Positions 1-6,650 of a stretch of 17,084 nt of DNA are shown in pieces. Origin of the DNA: Gammaproteobacteria bacterium (GTDB taxonomy: Bacteria; Pseudomonadota; Gammaproteobacteria; Enterobacterales; Alteromonadaceae); assembly GCA_027484495.1 (NCBI GenBank), contig JAIXSW010000451.1, forward strand, positions 1-17,084, read 5' to 3'. Each line of letters begins with the position of its first letter. The first letter of the stretch is position 1. The position numbers were made by a program, and so were the translations under genes. Below the pieces are notes generated by a model. The model was not told the DNA's origin, ran no database searches, and saw only the letters and a list, made by a program, of their open reading frames with translations.

Positions 1-147
1 GATCACCATCGGTGCGCACTGAGCTGAAAATAACCGCGTAATACGGTGGGACCGGGGTTTGGGCAAGAAGCGGCATGGCTGAATTCCCTTGCAGTTCAGG
101 CGATAGGCTTGTGGTTAGCCTAACGTGAACCGGCGTCGGTCGCAATG

Positions 148-560
148 ATCGCTGCGGACTGTGGCTGTCCGTTATTAACACTCCAACACCGCGGTCTGTG
201 GCTGTCCGCCATTGACACCAATACCGCGATCTGTGGCTGTCCGCCATTGATACCACACCGCGGTCTGTGGCTGTCCGCCATTAACATACCAGCACAGCGG
301 TCTATGGCTGTCCGCCATTGACAGTCCAACACCGCGGTCTGTGGCTGTCCGCCATTAACAGTCCAACACCGCGGTATGTGGCTGTCCGTCATTGACAGTC
401 CAACACTGCGGTATGTGGCTGTCCGCCATTGACATTAACAGTCCAACACTGCGGTATGTGGCTGTCCGTCAATAACAGTCCAACACTGCGGTATGTGGCT
501 GTCCGTCATTGACACTCCAACACAACAGACTGTGGCTGTCCGCCATTGACATATTTTGTC
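148..560 (+). repeat. Tandem array of eleven ~37-bp REP-like hairpin units (core GTGGCTGTCC)
   Basis: The core GTGGCTGTCC starts at 161, 198, 233, 267, 341, 378, 415, 458, 495 and 532, with a one-base variant (ATGG) at 304. The step is mostly 37 bp, with 34-35 bp early in the array and one 43-bp step. A typical unit reads core, then GCCATTGACAG, then TCCAACACC, then GCGGT(C/A)T. CTGTC in the core pairs with GACAG across a 7-nt loop. The stem can be extended by pairing TGTGG with TCCAACA if two bases bulge, which is the imperfect-palindrome form of REP elements. Units are joined by the palindrome ACCGCGGT, decayed to ACTGCGGT in several copies. Frames open on the minus strand here are artefacts, because 37 is not a multiple of three. 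Bases 1-147 and 561-648 show no gene I can support; the left edge could hold the last codons of an upstream gene, but no frame stands out. Confidence 0.9.
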
Positions 561-648
561 GATATTTGCCGCGTAAATTGCCTTGTTCAGCCGCAGGCCT
601 CGCCTTACTGTGAGTAGCGTTTTCGTTGAGTTGTGTTCCGGAGTTTCA

Positions 649-1512
649 ATGCTGCCATCTAGCCAAATCGAAATCCGTTGTCAGGACGGCTTTTTACTGC
701 GCGGCCAATGCTGGCAGCCAGACGCGTCGCCCAAAGGTATAGTCTTGATACACCCGGCGACCGGGGTGCCGCAGGGTTTGTATGCAGGATTTGCGGCCTA
801 TTTGCAAAGCCGGGGCTTTGCCGCAATCAGTTACGATTATCGTGGCATAGGTCTGTCCCGACCGGCGTCGTTACGCGGATTTCAGTGCCAAATGCTGGAT
901 TGGGCTTTGCTGGATGTTGAGGCCGTGATGGCATACGCCACAGATCAGTTCCCGCAGCTGCCTTTATTAGCGGTTGGTCACAGTTTTGGCGGCCATGCCA
1001 TTGGTTTGTGCGACAGCAGCGTGCAACTGCGCGCCGCCGCTTTTGTCGCGTCGCATGCTGCAACCTTAACGGTGATCTACCAGCGAGTTGAGCGCTGGCG
1101 CGCCAGGTTTTTATTACGCCAGCTAGGGCCTTTTTGCGCGGCAATTTTGGGTTATTTGCCTGCGCGCGCGTTACGGCTCGGAGAGGACTTGCCCGCCGGC
1201 GTGATCCGCCAATGGGGCCATTGGGCCGATCAACCGCGTTACTTCTTTGATGATCCGGACCTGCAAGCCAGCCGTCGTTTTGCCAGACCAGCAATGCCAG
1301 TACTGGCGATGGGCTTCGCCGATGATTTATGGGCAACGCCGCCCGGGATTGATTTATTGATGAGTCAGTTGGTGAATTGTCAGGTGGAACGGCGGCACAT
1401 TGAACCGCAACCACAACACGGCGCCATTGGTCATATGGGCTTCTTTCGCCGTAAACATCAGCATACTTTATGGCCGGAACTGGCCGACTGGCTGGAACGG
1501 CAGTTGGTTTAA
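649..1512 (+). CDS. Alpha/beta hydrolase (predicted, COG4757-like)
   Basis: A cytoplasmic alpha/beta-hydrolase-fold protein of 287 residues. The nucleophile elbow GHSFGG lies at residues 110-115 (Ser112). A likely acid is in the FADD segment (Asp225/226) and the catalytic His is probably His262 in GHMGFF. HPATG at 35-39 follows the first core strand and may form the oxyanion hole. No signal peptide or membrane segment is visible. An in-frame ATG exists at 583, but ATG 649 is chosen because GGAG precedes it by five bases and the protein similarity begins there. The gene ends convergently with the methyltransferase, with a 4-bp overlap of the stop codons. The substrate cannot be told from sequence; an esterase or thioesterase role is only family-level inference. 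Confidence 0.88.
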   Translation: MLPSSQIEIRCQDGFLLRGQCWQPDASPKGIVLIHPATGVPQGLYAGFAAYLQSRGFAAISYDYRGIGLSRPASLRGFQCQMLDWALLDVEAVMAYATDQFPQLPLLAVGHSFGGHAIGLCDSSVQLRAAAFVASHAATLTVIYQRVERWRARFLLRQLGPFCAAILGYLPARALRLGEDLPAGVIRQWGHWADQPRYFFDDPDLQASRRFARPAMPVLAMGFADDLWATPPGIDLLMSQLVNCQVERRHIEPQPQHGAIGHMGFFRRKHQHTLWPELADWLERQLV

Positions 1513-2129
1513 CCGGGCACCGCAGTGCTGCGTCTGCCGGTTAATAGAAACACCGGATACTGGCCATGCGGTTTTTGTACCACACTGGCAGCGTGGACCT
1601 GAACCTCAACAAATCCGGCGGCGCGGGCCTGTGTGGCGATCTCTGCTCGGTCAAAACCACAATGAAATACGCCGGTATCTTCGGTATGAAAGCTGCCATC
1701 TTCAGTATCGAGGTCGGCCAGCGCGATAAAAGCACCAGGTCGCAGCAACTGGTGAAACTGCAGCAATAACGCGGGAATATCGGCGATATGATGCAAAGTC
1801 ATCGACGAAATAATGCCGTCGAACTGGCGTTGAAACGGCGTCTGGGTCAGATCTAACTCCAGGACTTCCAGCTCACAGCCAATATCAGCCGCTTTTGCAC
1901 GCAGCTGTGCGTTCATCGACGGTGATACATCCAGCGCAGTGATTTTGGCCACCCAAGGGGCGATTTGCTGTAATAACAAGCCGGTACCGGCACCAAAATC
2001 CAGCAATTGCATGCCAGACTGTAATGGGATCGTGGCTTTGATGGCATTGCCGATCGCGACGACATTATCTACCCGTTGCGGGTTCTGTTCGTATGACGCG
2101 GCTTTTTCGGCGAAAAAATCGTGAGACAT
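1509..2129 (-). CDS. Class I SAM-dependent methyltransferase
   Basis: A 206-residue soluble protein with the Rossmann methyltransferase pattern. Motif I is LDFGAGTG at residues 43-50 (SAM binding). The acidic end of strand 2 is Asp67 in ALDVS, a third acidic position is in ELDL (91-94), and SMTLHHI (109-115) precedes LLRPGAF, the usual post-motif strand. The N-terminal FFAEKAASYE resembles the start of UbiE/type-11 methyltransferases. The ATG at 2129 is preferred over the TTG one codon upstream, since AGGAAG sits at good distance from it. The gene is convergent with the hydrolase at 649-1512 and overlaps it by four bases, so it is transcribed separately. The methyl acceptor is unknown. Confidence 0.88.
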   Translation of the reverse strand: MSHDFFAEKAASYEQNPQRVDNVVAIGNAIKATIPLQSGMQLLDFGAGTGLLLQQIAPWVAKITALDVSPSMNAQLRAKAADIGCELEVLELDLTQTPFQRQFDGIISSMTLHHIADIPALLLQFHQLLRPGAFIALADLDTEDGSFHTEDTGVFHCGFDRAEIATQARAAGFVEVQVHAASVVQKPHGQYPVFLLTGRRSTAVPG

Positions 2130-2174
2130 CAATACTTCCTAGTGTGATTTCATGTGCTGACTTCTCGCTCGGCT

Positions 2175-3074
2175 TTATTCCGAGACGGCTGTTTCAGTAA
2201 GTCTGCGCTGCCGTAACCACAACGACAGCGCCAGCATTATACCGAAACCTAACACTGGCGCGGCACCATAACCGATCAAAGGCGCCGGCGTCGCGCCGGC
2301 AACTGAACCACCATATAACACCGCATAATACACCGACACCGCCGCCAGCCACGGCTGATCCAGCAGACTTTGCCGGTACAATGTCAGCAGCATTATCACG
2401 GCACTGGCGATCACGGCCAGACCCGCCCACAGCGCATAATCCAACGCCAGAGCGAACACACCCTCGACATAAGGCACAGCGCTTAGTCCATCCAGCTGGC
2501 GCAAAGTCCAGTAACACAATACCAGTAGTGGCAGAAAAACCAGCCCAGGCAACAGGCTTGGCCTGCCGCCAGTGACGTCTGCAGGGCGGTAGGCTTGTAA
2601 ATACAATAATGGGAATGCGATGGTCAGCGCCAGCACTTGCGCGGCGTCCGGCTGCAATGCCAGAAAAACGGCAGTGACCAGCAAAATGCCGCAAGCGGCA
2701 GCCCGATGCGCCGGTTGCTGTAACAGTTGCGCGGACAGCACCAGGATGGCAGGAACCAATAAACTGCCACTATAAAGCTGCACCGGACCAAACTGCAGCC
2801 AACGTAGGGGCTGAGCCGGCGCGTCAGCAGGTACCACCGTCAGCAACGGCACCCCCAGCAATAACACCAATAAACAGGCCAGCGCTTGTAACGTGCCCGG
2901 CAATACATCACTCTCACTACGGGCGCCCAGCCAGACCAACACCGCCGCCAGCAACAAACTGCCAACCTGCACCAGATAAAGCGGTAAAGCCACACCGGCC
3001 AGCACCAGCACAGCAAACCCGGCCAGCACCGGCACCACACTGAACCATAAACCAACAGATCTGTCTGCCATCAT
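2175..3074 (-). CDS. Divergent SEDS (FtsW/RodA)-like membrane protein, probably non-catalytic
   Basis: A 299-residue multi-pass membrane protein with perhaps eight to nine hydrophobic segments. Several landmarks line up with FtsW/RodA in the right order. RWLQFGP at 91-97 matches the RW(I/L)xLGP segment before the QPSEL motif, LALQPDAAQVL at 138-148 matches LLLQPDLGT, VPYVEGVFA at 200-208 matches LPExHTDFIFA, and PLIGYGAAPVL at 265-275 matches PFISYGGSSLL near the C-terminus. The long periplasmic loop of SEDS glycosyltransferases seems absent, the PSEL motif is not kept, and the catalytic Asp position appears to be Glu204. This is my reading, not a search result; a plain hypothetical membrane protein remains possible. 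Start: tandem ATGs at 3074/3071 follow AAAGGA at eight bases, whereas a GTG at 3125 has no ribosome-binding site. Confidence 0.6.
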   Translation of the reverse strand: MMADRSVGLWFSVVPVLAGFAVLVLAGVALPLYLVQVGSLLLAAVLVWLGARSESDVLPGTLQALACLLVLLLGVPLLTVVPADAPAQPLRWLQFGPVQLYSGSLLVPAILVLSAQLLQQPAHRAAACGILLVTAVFLALQPDAAQVLALTIAFPLLYLQAYRPADVTGGRPSLLPGLVFLPLLVLCYWTLRQLDGLSAVPYVEGVFALALDYALWAGLAVIASAVIMLLTLYRQSLLDQPWLAAVSVYYAVLYGGSVAGATPAPLIGYGAAPVLGFGIMLALSLWLRQRRLTETAVSE

Positions 3075-3317
3075 CGCTCGGGTCCTTTCCTGATGCAGCG
3101 CTGAAAATCGCGGGTCCGCCTGCACAGATCGCAGGCACAGAAAAAGACTGCATAAAAAAACAACAGAAGTAAATGGGCCGAACCGAATTCTGCGCTAAAA
3201 ACCCAGAGTCTTTACTGAGCAACAACCAGACGGTATCCAGCCAAGCGACAATTTACTGCGGCCTTTCGGCTGCAATTCCATTGCGGGGGACTTCGGCAAA
3301 AATACGCGGCGCGCGGA

Positions 3318-3680
3318 CGCGGAAAACCGCGGAAAACGGACGCGGAAAACGGACATCCACAAACTCGGAGGACGGAAAACGGACATCCACAGAGGACGCG
3401 GAAAAGACGCGACGCGGAAAACGGACATCCACAAACTCGAAGACGCGAGACGTGGAAAACGGACATCCACAAAATCGCGGAAAACGGCCCCCCACCGTTA
3501 AACCGGAAAATGGAAACTCGGAAATCGGACATCCACAAAATCGCGGAAAACGGCCCCCCACCGTTCAACCGGAAAATGCGAAGACGCGGACGTAAAACGG
3601 ACATCCACAAACTCGAAGACGCGGAAATCGGACATCCACAAAATCGCGGAAAACGGCCCCCACCGTTCAACCGGAAAATG
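3318..3680 (-). repeat. REP-like repeat array upstream of the RAYT gene (core GTGGATGTCC on the minus strand)
   Basis: Seven copies of the core, read on the plus strand as GGACATCCAC, start at 3351, 3381, 3423, 3461, 3527, 3599 and 3630. Most are preceded by GGAAAAC or GGAAATC and followed by AAA(C/A)TCG. Three copies belong to a longer unit that adds CGCGGAAAACGG, a C-run, then CCACCGTT and a CCGGAAAATG tail, with a 66-bp step between the first two. In each long unit AACGG pairs with CCGTT over a short C-rich loop (first copy 3483-3499). Purine-rich spacers keep several frames open, but these encode only repeated low-complexity peptides and are not genes. The gap 3075-3317 shows nothing else that I can support. 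Confidence 0.85.
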
Positions 3681-3706
3681 GGGATCTATCGATTGCTGAA
3701 ACCGCC

Positions 3707-3738
3707 TTGACATTAACGTTTTTGCAACCAAATTTATA
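3707..3738 (+). promoter_or_regulatory. Possible sigma-70 promoter of the RAYT gene
   Basis: A perfect TTGACA lies at 3707-3712, just past the repeat array, followed by an AT-rich stretch with TTTATA at 3733-3738. The spacing to TTTATA is 20 bp, longer than ideal, and AATTTA at 3731 would give 18 bp. The site is about 30 to 60 bases upstream of the RAYT start codon. This is only a candidate. Confidence 0.3.
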
Positions 3739-3770
3739 TCAAGTGAATTTTTGACCGTCAGGACGACATC

Positions 3771-4742
3771 ATGCCCAAACCACGCAAGCAACAAATAGCT
3801 CTAAGCGAAACACCGTATTACCATCTGATTAGCCGTTGCGTCCGCCGGGCGTTTTTATGTGGTATTACAGAAACTTATAACTTTGAACATCGCCGGAGCT
3901 GGATTTTGGAAAGGCTGCATCAGCTCACAAAGATGTTCGCTATTGATATTGCAGCTTTTGCGTTGATGTCGAATCACTACCACCTGGTAGTCCGGGTAAA
4001 TGTAGCCCGCGCGGCTGATTGGAGTTATCAGGACATTGCAGACCGCTGGCAACTATTGTTCCGTTTACCACTGTTGGTTGAGCGTTATCTCTGCGGTGTC
4101 TCAAGTGGTGATGCTGAAAATCATGTTGTTGAAAATACTCTGGAAAAATGGCGCTCAAGGCTTTGCGATATAAGCTGGTTTATGCGCTGCCTAAACGAAC
4201 ATATTGCTAGACTTGCGAACACTGAGGACAACTGCACGGGGAGGTTTTGGGAAGGTCGGTTTAAATCGCAAGCACTGCTCACTGAAGAAGCTGTCCTTAC
4301 AGCGATGGCCTATGTCGATTTAAACCCAATCAGAGCAAAAATGGCTTCAACGCCAGAGTCTTCGAACTACACCAGTATTCAGCAACGCCTTGGTAAAGCG
4401 GTCCATTGTGCTTTTCACGGTGAATTGCTGCCATTTTCCGGAGATAGTCATCAGCACAACGCTCAGCAGAATATTCCCTATCATTTCGTTGATTATATTG
4501 AGCTTGTTGATTGGACTGGCCGACAAATGCGCCAAGATAAACTCGGAAGTATCAACACTGCTACACCCGCCATCCTCACCCATCTGAGTATCCCATCTCA
4601 CTGTTGGCTACAAAACTGCCAACTCCTTGAAACCGACTTTCACCAGGTAATTGGTCCTATCAGCTCATTGAAACAGTTTTGCCAAAAAATTGGCCAACGT
4701 TGGGTACATGGCCAAACTGCCTGCCGCCGAAGTTTTGGCTAG
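3771..4742 (+). CDS. REP-associated tyrosine transposase (RAYT, Y1_Tnp/HUH family)
   Basis: A 323-residue single-strand DNA transposase-like protein. The HUH motif is His69-Tyr70-His71 within ALMSNHYHLVV, and the likely catalytic tyrosine is Tyr181 in MAYVDLNPIRA. GRFWEGRFKSQAL at 158-170 is typical of RAYTs. The N-terminus PRKQQIALSETPYYHLISR matches the family's first strand, and the end WVHGQTACRRSFG resembles the usual basic tail, so the gene looks full length. ATG 3771 is preceded by AGGA at a workable distance. RAYTs cut and join REP hairpins next to a GTAG or GTGG foot; here GTGG-type repeats flank the gene on both sides. The coding sequence is visibly more AT-rich than its neighbours, consistent with horizontal origin. 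Confidence 0.93.
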   Translation: MPKPRKQQIALSETPYYHLISRCVRRAFLCGITETYNFEHRRSWILERLHQLTKMFAIDIAAFALMSNHYHLVVRVNVARAADWSYQDIADRWQLLFRLPLLVERYLCGVSSGDAENHVVENTLEKWRSRLCDISWFMRCLNEHIARLANTEDNCTGRFWEGRFKSQALLTEEAVLTAMAYVDLNPIRAKMASTPESSNYTSIQQRLGKAVHCAFHGELLPFSGDSHQHNAQQNIPYHFVDYIELVDWTGRQMRQDKLGSINTATPAILTHLSIPSHCWLQNCQLLETDFHQVIGPISSLKQFCQKIGQRWVHGQTACRRSFG

Positions 4743-4977
4743 ACATTCAAAACCAACAGCCAACAAAAACGCCCCTGATTTGCAGTTTCCAGAACACAAA
4801 GTTGATCATTATTGGCTTCGTCAAATTTCAATTCAATATTGAAATGACATTTACAATTTTCTAACGAAAGTTTATTCAACCGGCTCCAAGCCTCTGAAGC
4901 ATAAGGCATCCTGTTGTTATAATTATTGCCGTGATTTTCTTAAAATCTGGCTGCTGCCAAAGACTATACAAGCGCTA

Positions 4978-5160
4978 CTGAAACTAGCTCAATCAGTGGG
5001 TGTCCGAAATAATGTCTCCAAGATGATGGTCAGATGATGATTCAATTGGTGGATGTCCAAGATGATGATTCTGAAACTAGCTCAATCAGTGGGTGTCCGG
5101 AATACTGTCTCCAAGATGATGTCCAAAATGATGCCAATTGGTGGATGTCCAAGATGATGG
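4978..5160 (+). repeat. REP-like array downstream of the RAYT gene: two ~93-bp units with paired cores
   Basis: Two direct copies start at 4978 and 5071 with CTGAAACTAGCTCAATCA. Each holds two cores in fixed order: GTGGGTGTCC (4996-5005 and 5089-5098), then GTGGATGTCC (5049-5058 and 5141-5150), about 52 bp apart. Between them runs a degenerate CCAAGATGATG sequence. Around the second core of each unit, TTGG pairs with CCAA across the core; in the second unit this sits on the palindrome CCAATTGG. The rest of the gene-free stretch 4743-4977 is AT-rich. It contains the perfect 12-bp palindrome TTCAATATTGAA at 4832-4843, but no gene and no convincing terminator. Confidence 0.85.
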
Positions 5161-5173
5161 AGATACCAAAAGA

Positions 5174-6007
5174 TTACCGGCCGCCCGCAAGCCTGAGCCA
5201 GGCCTGCCAGGCATCAGCCCGCTCTGCAGCTGGAAAAGGCTCCAGCAACATGGATTGAAACTCCGGTTTATCGCGGAAAGTCCGAATGGACCTGTTCAAT
5301 TGCTGCAGGATCTCCGCCGTTTCAGCATCGCGTTTGCAGGCGAAAAAAGCTAAAGCAAAGGGATCTGCTTCCAATAACTTAAAAGTCTGCAGCTGCGAGA
5401 GTTCCTGCGGCGTTATCGCTACCGAATACTCCAAAGCCATGTCAACAAAGCCTTTGGTTAGCATCGGCAAGGTTTCGCCAAAACGCGATACTTTGGAGGT
5501 TCTGATATAGACGGCTTTGCTTTTGCGATGTGCTGACAAAATCGGATCTATAGTGGCACCGTAAGTCCGTCCATCTTCAGTGACCAGCACCGGCGGATTG
5601 GACAATGCCAACAAGCGCGCCAGACTGACGCGGCCATCTTTGTCCTGCATCGTCTTCAAACGGTTTACCCAAGGTGAATCAGTTTTGAGTAGCAGACGGA
5701 TATCAGGGGCGATAACATAGGGTTCGCTGTACAAAAACTCATCCTGTCTTGCCGCGGACTTACGCACTCCCGGTACACAGACACCACTAGTACTTCGCAT
5801 CCCGGCGAGTGCACGATTCAGGCTGACAGTTTCAATTTTGTAAGGGGCGGGATAATAGCGCATCACCTGCTGCACCATGGCGACCGGAAGGTAAGTGCTA
5901 TGCTGTGCCTGATACAATTCAGCAGGGCTCATCGACATCAGCAATAATTCTGCAGCCTGAACCGGCCACAAAACCAGCCAGCTGAAACTTAGCAAGATTC
6001 GGCGCAT
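5174..6007 (-). CDS. Periplasmic substrate-binding-protein-like protein (SBP_bac_3 superfamily)
   Basis: A 277-residue exported protein. The N-terminus MRRILLSFSWLVLWPVQA is a typical signal peptide with probable cleavage after residue 18 (VQA/AE). The segment with Cys, Lys and Arg around GVCVPGVRKSAARQDEFLYS, followed by SEPYV, resembles a group of short solute-binding-like proteins (the TIGR02285 type) that lack transporter partners. No permease or ATPase lies nearby, so a role in sensing or scavenging rather than classical ABC import is plausible but not shown. The ATG at 6007 is chosen over a GTG two codons upstream, because AAGGAG would overlap the GTG but sits well for the ATG. It ends directly beside the downstream REP-like array. 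Confidence 0.75.
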   Translation of the reverse strand: MRRILLSFSWLVLWPVQAAELLLMSMSPAELYQAQHSTYLPVAMVQQVMRYYPAPYKIETVSLNRALAGMRSTSGVCVPGVRKSAARQDEFLYSEPYVIAPDIRLLLKTDSPWVNRLKTMQDKDGRVSLARLLALSNPPVLVTEDGRTYGATIDPILSAHRKSKAVYIRTSKVSRFGETLPMLTKGFVDMALEYSVAITPQELSQLQTFKLLEADPFALAFFACKRDAETAEILQQLNRSIRTFRDKPEFQSMLLEPFPAAERADAWQAWLRLAGGR

Positions 6008-6065
6008 TGGCACTCCTTGCCGGCAAAATGCCAGCAGAAGCAGTGTAACGCGCCCGGCCCTGAGA

Positions 6066-6611
6066 TTAAAGAGGTTGCCAATCGCGCGCCAGCAACCCCA
6101 GTTTTATATCATCAACATATTGGCCGCCGAGGAAATAGTTCTCACGCAGCAAGCCTTCCTGCACAAAACCATGTTTTTGCAGTAACTTCAGACTCGGCTC
6201 ATTGCCTTGGGTCACAGTGGCAACCAGCTTATGATAGCCACAATTCTGCACCGCAAATTGCAACAGACTTTGCAGTGCTTCGCCGGCAAACCCCTGACCT
6301 TGCTGCGCCGGCAGCAGTAAAAAACCGACTTCAGCCTGCCGGTTCGCCCAGTCGCTGCGCAAACCAATCACGCCGACAGGGGCTGAATTGTCCCGCCGTT
6401 CTATCACTAACGCCATCATGTCGGGACGATGCACCGTCCAGGGCAACAGCCGGCTGTCAAATCTGGCACGGATTTGCGCTTCGTTCAGCGGATCACAGAC
6501 ATAACGACGCACCGCTTCATCCTGGTGTAATTGCAAAAATAGCGTCCAGTCGCCGGCACGCATCGTACGCAGCTGTAATCTGACACTGGTCAATTCGAGA
6601 GAGCGCTCCAT
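6066..6611 (-). CDS. GNAT-family N-acetyltransferase (RimJ/RimL-like, Acetyltransf_3)
   Basis: A 181-residue cytoplasmic acetyltransferase. It opens with LTSVRLQLRTMRAGDW, the usual first strand of RimJ/RimL-type enzymes. The acetyl-CoA pyrophosphate loop is QQGQGFAGEAL at 103-113 (Q/RxxGxG/A pattern). The later motif has Asn137-Glu-Pro-Ser140 leading to KHGFVQEG at 146-153, which is the standard NxxSxxxxxKxGF form. The start ATG at 6611 has GGAGAA about six bases upstream. It lies between the binding-protein-like gene and the sodium channel on the same strand, with gaps of about 40-60 bp, so co-transcription is possible. The acceptor substrate is unknown; members acetylate protein N-termini, antibiotics or small amines. 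Confidence 0.9.
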   Translation of the reverse strand: MERSLELTSVRLQLRTMRAGDWTLFLQLHQDEAVRRYVCDPLNEAQIRARFDSRLLPWTVHRPDMMALVIERRDNSAPVGVIGLRSDWANRQAEVGFLLLPAQQGQGFAGEALQSLLQFAVQNCGYHKLVATVTQGNEPSLKLLQKHGFVQEGLLRENYFLGGQYVDDIKLGLLARDWQPL

Positions 6612-6650
6612 AGCATTTCTCCGGTTAAATAAGATGAGCTGACCGTTTTA

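Larger units (their letters stand above)
3318..5160. mobile_element. RAYT gene with flanking REP-like arrays (REPtron-like unit)
   Basis: The transposase gene is bracketed by two arrays that share the GTGGNTGTCC core in opposite orientation: on the minus strand upstream (3351-3639) and on the plus strand downstream (4996-5150). This resembles the arrangement described for RAYT genes flanked by REP and inverted REP elements in Escherichia coli, Pseudomonas and Stenotrophomonas. No terminal inverted repeats or target duplication of a classic insertion sequence are visible, so the unit is probably domesticated or mobilises only its short repeats. The related array at 148-560 lies outside this unit. 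Confidence 0.6.

Noticed and set aside
1..41. Possible 3' end of a gene entering from the left
   Set aside because: All three plus frames stop within about 40 bases and none gives enough sequence to recognise.
120..392. Minus-strand 90-residue ORF across the tandem array
   Set aside because: It is made only of repeat translations (DSHxPRC, GQPQ); the 37-bp period shifts the frame from unit to unit.
148..560. CRISPR array
   Set aside because: The period is 37 bp and almost the whole unit is repeated, so no room is left for unique spacers, and no cas genes are present.
827..1414. 195-residue minus-strand ORF within the alpha/beta hydrolase
   Set aside because: Antisense shadow of the hydrolase gene, which has intact catalytic motifs.
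3173..3794. Several overlapping ORFs on both strands in the upstream array
   Set aside because: They are low-complexity translations of the GGAAAAC/GGACATCCAC repeats, without ribosome-binding sites or family features.
4825..4845. Terminator of the RAYT gene
   Set aside because: The AT-rich inverted repeat lacks GC in the stem and a T-run; kept only as a palindrome note.
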